The notes beneath the pieces were generated by a model. It saw only the letters and a list, made by a program, of their open reading frames with translations, was not told the DNA's origin and made no database searches. The translations under genes and the position numbers were made by a program. Below are positions 57,567 through 64,000 of a DNA stretch of 64,000 nucleotides, one piece after another; position 1 is the stretch's first letter; each line of letters starts with the position of its first letter. The stretch is taken from the NCBI GenBank assembly GCA_032690845.1, contig CM064424.1:32226228-32290227 (forward strand), written 5' to 3'. The stretch comes from Eleusine coracana subsp. coracana (taxonomy: Eukaryota; Streptophyta; Magnoliopsida; Poales; Poaceae).

Positions 57567-58328
57567 TGATGTAGATATGGCCCGATCTTCCGAGAGGTAA
57601 CGGGATAAACTCGAATTTGGGGAACTCGGCGTCGACGACCCAGCGTGAATCAGACACAATCCAACTCCGCAACCGTGACACCAAGCACAACTTGATTTTG
57701 CCTGCAAGCGAAATCGAGAACACAAGCAAGAGAGGATAAACACGCAATCTGAAATTGCAAAATATGGATGAAGCGAATCACAAGAAAAGGTTCAAGATCT
57801 GAACACAAAAGGACTAATCGCCACAGTGGTGTAGAACAAGAACAGGGGCCCTGGATTACTGTAAAAGGACTTGTCGCCACAGTTACAATAATTCGATCAA
57901 GTTTCTCTCTGGAAAACTGAACTAAACAAAACCCGAAACTAAAAGACGGCGGCTACTGAGTTTATGTAGGAAACAAAGACATCCTAGGGTTGGGGGCGAC
58001 CAAGGGGCGCCCACAACATGGGCTTAAGGCCCGACACGATACATGGCCAAGTTGGCCCAAAATAGGTGGCACAACACCTTGTCATGGTCACATATTATGA
58101 CTCACGAACCTTCTGGAGCTAGTACCAGAACCAAAACAACGGCGTCATCATCCTCTTTCCAACGCATCAAAGAACGCCTCGTTTGGACGTCGGATGTGGG
58201 AGATATCATCAAAACCGTGAAGGGGTGTCGGCTGAATCCGACACGAACGCGGCGACCGAGTTGGTGACGACTTGTAACTTGGGAAAGGCCATGATATACG
58301 CGTATTTAGCATGGTGATGTCCTCATCA
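57567..58328 (-). repeat. Solo LTR, 762 bp, inside the zinc knuckle of D
   Basis: Ends TGATGTAG...CTCATCA with exact 5-bp duplications AGTGT at 57562-57566 and 58329-58333. Cutting it out keeps the gag frame across the junction. On the minus strand the element reads TGATGAGGACATC... with a promoter-like tacataaac (about 57967-57975) followed by leader-like sequence, so minus orientation is favoured. Not related by eye to the other LTRs here; copia or gypsy cannot be decided. Confidence 0.88.
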
Positions 58329-58333
58329 AGTGT

Positions 58334-60142
58334 ACTGCACCCAAGCACAACAGCGACAACAATCAGCGCCCGCCGCAGAACAAGAATGTACCGTCTCGTG
58401 GTGCCCAAGTGAACTACACCAGCGCTAATGATACTCCTCAGGGAGACCCAATGCTGACCGGTATGCTTTCACTTTACCACCAGCCTGTCCTTACTCTTTT
58501 TGATTTTGGGGCTACCCATAATTTTATTAGTAGAACAAGTGTGCAACAACAAAATCTTTCCACTACCACTATAAACCAATCCTATACTGTCCGCTCTCCA
58601 GCTGGCCAAATTCTAGCTAATAAAATAGTATGCCAAGCTCCACTAGAAATCAACCAGAAAATCTACCCCACTGATTTTATCATGCTGCATAATCAAGAAA
58701 TTGATCTAATTATTGGCATGTTGTGGATGAAAACCCATAGAGCCATGTTGGATATAGAGCCCCGTGTGATTCATTTGAACTCTCCCTCATATGGCCTAGA
58801 CACACTTTCTCTTAGTATCACCTCCCCCAGAAATCCGGTTGTCTATCAATTGGAAGGATCATCACCTGAGAATATCCCTATTGTTTGTGAGTATCCAGAC
58901 GTATTTCCTAAAGATATTTCTGGTCTTCCACCTGATCGTGAAGTGGAATTCAAAATTGAGCTTCAGCTAGGAACTTCTCCCGTATCTCGTCGTCCATATA
59001 AAATGGCTCCAAATAAGCTAGCTGAATTGAAGAAGCAATTGAATGAGTTGCTGGAGAAAGGATTTATTCTCCCAAGTACTTCACCTTGGGGCTGTCCTAC
59101 TATTTTTGTGAAGAAGATGGACAAGTCTCTGCGCCTTGTCGTTGATTATCGGCCTCTCAATGAAGTCACTATCAAGAATAAATACCCACTGCCCCGTATT
59201 GACATTCTCTTTGATCTGTTGGTTGGCGCCAAGGTCTTTTCAAAAACTGACCTTCGCTCAAGGTATCATCAAATCAAGATAAGAGTAGAGGATATTCCAA
59301 AGACCGCTTTCTCTACTAGCTATGAACTATTTGAGTATCTAGTGATGTCACTCGGATTGATAAATGCACCTGCCTATTTCATGTATCTCATGAATTTAGT
59401 CTTCGTGCCAGAGCTGGACAAATTCGTGGTGGTATTCATTGATGACATTCTTATCTATTTGAAGTCCAAGGAAGAACATGCTGAACATCTTCATATTGTT
59501 CTTCAGCGTCTATGGGATCACAAGCTATTTGCGAAATTCAGCAAGTGTGAGTTTTGGTTGGACCATGTGCCATTCCTTGGTCACATAGTATCAGCTAAAG
59601 GTATCTCTGTACACCCAAGCAAGGTTCAAGATGTGCTAGATTGGAAGCCACCAAAAATTGTCCATCAAGTTCGCAGTTTCCTCGGACTAGCTGGATACTA
59701 TCGGAGGTTCATTCCTAATTTTTCTCAGCTGACCAAGCCCATCACCGAGCTACTGAAAAAGGATAAGAAGTTTGATTGGAGCAAAGATTGTGAAGAAGCA
59801 TTTCAGAAATTGAAGACATTATTGACTACTACCCCAGTATTGGCTCAGCCAGACATCACCAAGCCGTTTGACGTGTATTGTGATGACTCTGGGACAGGAC
59901 TCGGATATGTGCTCATGCAGGATGGTCGTGTCATTGCCTATGCATCCCGACAGCTAAGAAAGCATGAAGAACATTATCCAACTCATGATTTTGAACTAGC
60001 TGCAGTTGTGCTTGCACTGAAAATTTGGAGGCATTATTTGCTCGGGAATTTAGTGCACATCTACACGGATCATAAGAGCTTGACGTATATCTTTACCCAG
60101 ACCGATATGAACATGAGATAACGTCGGTGGCTAGAGTTAATC
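58334..60142 (+). pseudogene. pol of D: end of gag, protease, RT, RNase H
   Basis: The frame is open from 58409 to 60121 (570 codons). Protease: LFDFGATHNFIS, in which the usual Asp-Ser-Gly has become Asp-Phe-Gly (Ser to Phe, TCT/TCC to TTT-type change). RT: RRPYKMAPNKLAELKKQL, STSPWGCPTIFVKKMD, LVVDYRPLNEVTIKNKYPLP, VVFIDDILIYLK (about 59440). RNase H: ITKPFDVYCDDSGTGLGYVL, HDFELAAVVLALKIWRHYLL, HIYTDHKSLTYIF, then a TAA at 60119 in place of a Gln codon. Compared with A, the substituted protease serine suggests loss of function even where the frame is open. Confidence 0.9.
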
Positions 60143-61712
60143 AAGGACTATAATATGGAGATTCATTATCATCCGGACAAGGCTAATGTGGTCGCTAACG
60201 CACTGAGTAGAAAGATACACTGTAACTTAATGCAGGAATTCCAGGACAGCAGCTCTAGATCAAGCAAAATAGAACCAAGCCTGCATATTATGCCTGCCTT
60301 AGTGATCAACAATTTAGTATTCATTCCACCATTCGTGATGAAGTCATTGCTGCACAAAAATAAGATGTTGGAATGAAGTACATTCGGGAGAATATTAAGA
60401 ATGGCAAGGCAAAATGCTTCACCCAAGATTCAGATGGTACTTTGTGGTTCAATAACCGTCTAGTAGTACCAAAGGATTTCGAGCTTTGTCAAAAAATTTT
60501 GGATGAAGCCTGTCACTTTAAGTACTCTATTCATCCTGGAAGTAACAAGATGTACCAGGACCTGAAAAAATATTCTGGTGGAGAAGAATGAAGCGAGAAG
60601 TTGCTCGGTATATCATGGAGTGTGATACCTGTCAGAGAGTCAAGGCTGACCATTTGAAACAGGCTGGACTACTTCAACCATTGAGTATTCCTGCCTGGAA
60701 ATAAGAAGATATTAGTATGGATTTAATTGTTGGCCTCCCTCTCACTTCTCGGAAGCACAATTCGATTTGGGTCATTGTAGACAGACTCATAAAATCTGCT
60801 CACTTTCTACCAGTCAACACTAGATACAGTGTACGACAGTATGCAGAGCTATACATAGCAAGAATTCTGTGTCCCCTTGGAGTACCCAAGACCATTGTTA
60901 CAGATCGTGGCTCATAGTTTGTCGCTCGTTTCTAGGAACAGCTGCACGCATCTCTAGGTACTAAGTTGATTCGGAGTTCTGCTTATCATGCTGCTACTGA
61001 TAGACAAATGGAGTGTGTCAACCAAATCCTGGAAGATATGCTCAGAGCATGTGTTTTAACACATGGTGGTAACTGGGATGAGTACTTACCGTATGCGGAA
61101 TTCTCATACAACAACAGTTACCAAGAGAGTGTAAAAATATCTCCATTTGAAGCATTCTATGGTCAAAGTTGGAGAACACCGTTAAACAGGTCTGAATCTG
61201 GAGAAAGAGTAACATTTGGTCCTGATCTTGTCAAGGATGCAGAAGAAAAGGTTTGAACCATTCAGGCAAATCTCAAGGCTGCTAAATGTCATCAAGAAAA
61301 CTATGCAAACCGACGACATAGGCCATTATTTTTCAACAAAGATGATTTTGTCTATCTTCGGGTATCACCAATGAAGGGCATGCAGCGCTTTGGCACTAAA
61401 GGGAAGTTAGCACCCCGCTATATTGACCCTTTCAAAATCTTGAAGAGATGTGGACAAGTAGCCTACAAGCTGGAGCTACCTGCTAATCTATCTGGATTTC
61501 ATAGCACGTTTCACATATCACAGTTGAAGCGGTGTCTCAAACCACCAATAGATGTTGCCTTAGAAGAGTATGATCATCTTCAACCGGACCTCACATACTC
61601 TGAGCAACCAATAAAAATCCTTGATGAAAAGGGACGAACAACACGCAAAAGAACCATCAAATTCTTTTATGAGTACCTGCTACCCAGAATTCTGGTCTTC
61701 ATTCTCAGGTAA
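60143..61712 (+). pseudogene. pol of D: integrase and chromodomain remnant
   Basis: After the stop at 60119 come VVANALSRK, the integrase zinc region (SIHPGSNKMYQDL, then RYIMECDTCQRVK after a frameshift near 60580), the catalytic core (SMDLIVGLP with Asp; KTIVTDRGS with Asp; the Glu in MECVNQILEDMLRACV), and the C-terminal region (FVYLRVSPMKGMQRF, GKLAPRYIDPFKIL, FHSTFHISQLKRCL). Stops fit TGG or CAG to TAG (60918 and 60933) and CGA to TGA (61254). At the end PIKILDEKGRTTRKRTIKF is the start of a Tekay-type chromodomain; the reading then diverges and its Trp-containing half is lost. Confidence 0.88.
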
Positions 61713-61770
61713 AAATTTTAATCATGCCCCCTCTCTAGTCTGCTTTGTTCTTAATCTCATGATGAGATTT

Positions 61771-61787
61771 CTTTAAGGAGGGAGGGC
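61771..61787 (+). other. Polypurine tract of D
   Basis: ctttaaggagggagggc directly before the LTR start TGTGACAC. Confidence 0.85.
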
Positions 61788-64000
61788 TGTGACACCCAGG
61801 TGTCTTGTGACACCCCAGGTGTCTCACCTCAACTTAGCAAATATGAGGAGCACAAATCATGGGAATTATAGCATAAAATGATAGAGCCTATCTATTAATT
61901 TAATTCCAGGCAATTAAATACCCTGCAACCAAGTCATTGAAGCAACTTAAAAATGTCAATACAACTTATGCTAAATAAATTCATAATCATGTTGGTAATA
62001 ATAAAATAGAATATTATAAATCTATTGGGCATTTTATCTGTTTGGCAAGACCCTCAATTAATTAATTGATTCTTAATTAACTAATTAATGCATTTAATTA
62101 ATTCTAAAAATATGTTTATAAAAATTTCAAATAAAATTCACCAAAGTGTTCTCCACCATTTAAATAGTCAGTCCACCAATTTTCACTAATTTAGGAAGTC
62201 CCTAGCTATTTTATTTTGAATTAATGAAAATCAGCTTTGACTAGGGACCTGTTTGCACTAAATCTAAAAGATCAGGGGGCGCAGTGTAAAATCCCCTTTC
62301 TTCTTCCTTCATTGGCCGGCGCAGCACTGTTTCCTCCTCTGCCAATGCCAGCGCCGAGTTCGCTTCTCCCCGCACGCCACCGACTCACCTCGGGACTCCT
62401 CACGCGCACTGTGCCGCTGACTTCTCCTCTGCCGTCCCATCTCCTTTGCCCTCAGCCGTGAGCCCGCCCAACGGCCACCATTCTCCCTCTTTGCACGCCA
62501 TCGCCGTGACTGGCAAAACTTCAATTCCGCCCGCTCTCGCCGCTCCCACTCCCCCACTCACTCCTTCCCCTCTGCGCAACTTGAAAGAGAGCCCACGAGT
62601 TCACAAGCACACTCTCTCTCGCTCTATGCTCTCTGCTCTCTGCCGTTTCCCCTCTCCCTGCCATCTCGCCATTGTAGAGCTCAACCTCGTCGCGCTGCCC
62701 CGCTCTCCCACTGCCTTCCTAGCCCAGCCGAGAGCACCCATGCACCGCTCACTTCCCCTCTAGCTCCCCAGACCATTTCCTCGACAACTCCTTGCGTGAG
62801 CTCAACCAATTTGAAGAAATACCGAAACCCATAGTTTCGGTGACCTCCTCTGCTGTCGACCAAAATTGGCCATCTCCGGTGAGCCTCGTTCCCTCTTTCA
62901 TCCTCTACCGTTTGTGCAACTCTCGGCCGAACGACCTCGCCTTAACCCCTTCCTGTTTTCATGTGCAAAGTCACCGGCATTCTGCTTTTTCCCTGGCCGC
63001 GAACCATCGCCGCCGATCACCAAAGCCGCCTCCACGACGAGCTCCTACTTTCGGCCATCCCCGTCCAACGTCGACTTGATGTCGCTCTCCGTGGTGCTCC
63101 CGTGAAGCTGTAGGAGCCGACCCTGCCCGTTTTTTCGCTCTGAGCCGTCCCCGTGACCCCGCCAAAGATCTCTGCTCCGTCACCTCTCATCACCGACCAT
63201 CTCCTGGTGAGAACACCACCTTGCGAACCCCTCCATCCCCTCCGCCATGGTGCGTACATCATTTCTTGGCTTGCGCGGCGAGCTTTCTCCCCGCGTAGCC
63301 GCCGGTAGCGAGCTCTTCGGCCGTGAGACACCCCGCTCCAGCGAGCCCACTGGCGCCTACTGGCAGCCGAGCTGGCTCCTACATGGCCTTACCTGGCACC
63401 CACGTGGCTCCTACGTGGAAACCCCCTAAAAACAGAAAATTGCTAGAAAAAGCATAAATCTTCGGAAACTCATAGTAAATCGAGTTTAAACCTAATGAAG
63501 CTCAAATAAAATTTGTTAGGTTCATTTTGAATTGCTCTATTTTAGTAAATTGATAAACCATTGCCTCTGTATTTGCATTTTTATTAGTTCATTTAATTGT
63601 CCAAACACAAATTAACTCACCAGATATTCTAGGAACCAAATTAAATTCTGATTTTTGGCATGCTTAATAATTACATAATTATCTATCACCACAATTTTTG
63701 GCTTAGAAAAATATGAATTATTGTTATCTCTAGAATATATTAATTGCTCACACAAGTCTCTGTGCTCAGTAAATTACACAAGTTCAGAAACCTAAATTTA
63801 CTTAATTAAATTAAATTAATTGCTCATACCACTATTTTACTTTAATAAATGCTAGTAATTAGAGTAATTATATCCAGAGGCAGTAAATTGGTAAAAATAC
63901 AATTCATCTATGTCCCTATTCATGATAAATCACTCAAGACAGAATCGATTGGTTACTATTGAAATTGCTTAATTATTCTAAAGGACTATAACAACCCTAA
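61788..64000 (+). repeat. 3' LTR of D, cut by the window end
   Basis: Starts tgtgacacccaggtgtct followed at once by a second tgtgacaccccaggtgtct, a duplication of the terminal 18-19 bp. It is collinear with the 5' LTR (agcataaaatgatagagcc near 61880; aatttatgctaaataaattcat near 61970; agtaaatcgag near 63475) but quite diverged, and its GC-rich island (about 62270-63430) is roughly three times longer than in the 5' LTR. Open frames inside the island (up to 105 codons) overlap in all frames and lack domains. Confidence 0.78.

Larger units (their letters stand above)
51188..64000 (+). mobile_element. Element D: Tekay/Del-type chromovirus, right end outside the window
   Basis: 5' LTR, iMet-type primer site, coiled-coil ORF, gag, pol with remnant chromodomain, polypurine tract, then the start of the 3' LTR. 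The 5 bp before it (cttat, 51183-51187) are the expected target duplication in C's LTR; the right copy would lie past 64000. A solo LTR interrupts gag. Many frames are broken by stops, but one stretch of 570 codons in pol is open. Confidence 0.85.

Noticed and set aside
62237..63429. Several open frames in the 3' LTR island of D
   Set aside because: They overlap on both strands, have no domain or conserved counterpart in the 5' LTR, and result from high GC content.

Overview
This is nuclear DNA from a plant, almost certainly a grass. The window is densely packed with nested LTR retrotransposons of grass type (Sirevirus-like Ty1/copia, Tekay/Del-type Ty3/gypsy, and Tat/Athila-type elements with a tRNA-Asp primer site), a decayed CACTA (En/Spm) DNA transposon with grass-type TTTGCCGAGTGT subterminal repeats, a MITE-like element, and one host gene, an L-type lectin receptor kinase. 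The species cannot be told from the sequence. I see no bacterial operons, rRNA, tRNA genes or CRISPR array.

Layout, left to right. 1-3490: 3' part and LTR of a plus-strand Tat/Athila-type element (E) sitting in an older Ty3/gypsy pol (F, 3491-5651). 5652-24610: a Sirevirus-like copia element (G) inserted in F, with imperfect 5-bp target duplications (GGAAG/GCAAG). G's 5' LTR was split by element B (6250-16028, minus strand, duplication CCGGT), a gag-plus-extra-ORF element without pol. B's left LTR was in turn split by a 1652-bp solo LTR (6340-7991, duplication CAAGG). 24616-26926: degenerate LTR material. About 26927-31760: CACTA transposon relic (TNP2-like and Ptta/TNP1-like remnants plus the intact right terminus). 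32288-34263: the lectin receptor kinase on the minus strand, with one frameshift. 34264-37172: intergenic DNA. 37173-37473: MITE-like element.

37544-46339: Tekay/Del-type chromovirus (A) with a 3.7-kb LTR, tRNA-iMet primer site, an extra coiled-coil ORF, gag and pol up to RNase H. It is cut by 46340-51187, a minus-strand Tat/Athila deletion derivative (C), itself cut by 51188-64000+, a second Tekay-type element (D). D's gag zinc knuckle is interrupted by a 762-bp solo LTR (57567-58328, duplication AGTGT). The missing right parts of C, A and D's 3' LTR are expected beyond base 64000.

Most retroelement reading frames are broken mainly by stop codons and occasional frameshifts. The most interesting structural signals are the palindrome arrays carried in the LTRs of three element families, purine-loop hairpins and twin polypurine blocks in the Tat/Athila-type elements, a coiled-coil ORF ahead of gag in both Tekay elements with AG|ATG junctions suggestive of splicing, and the pol-less element B.
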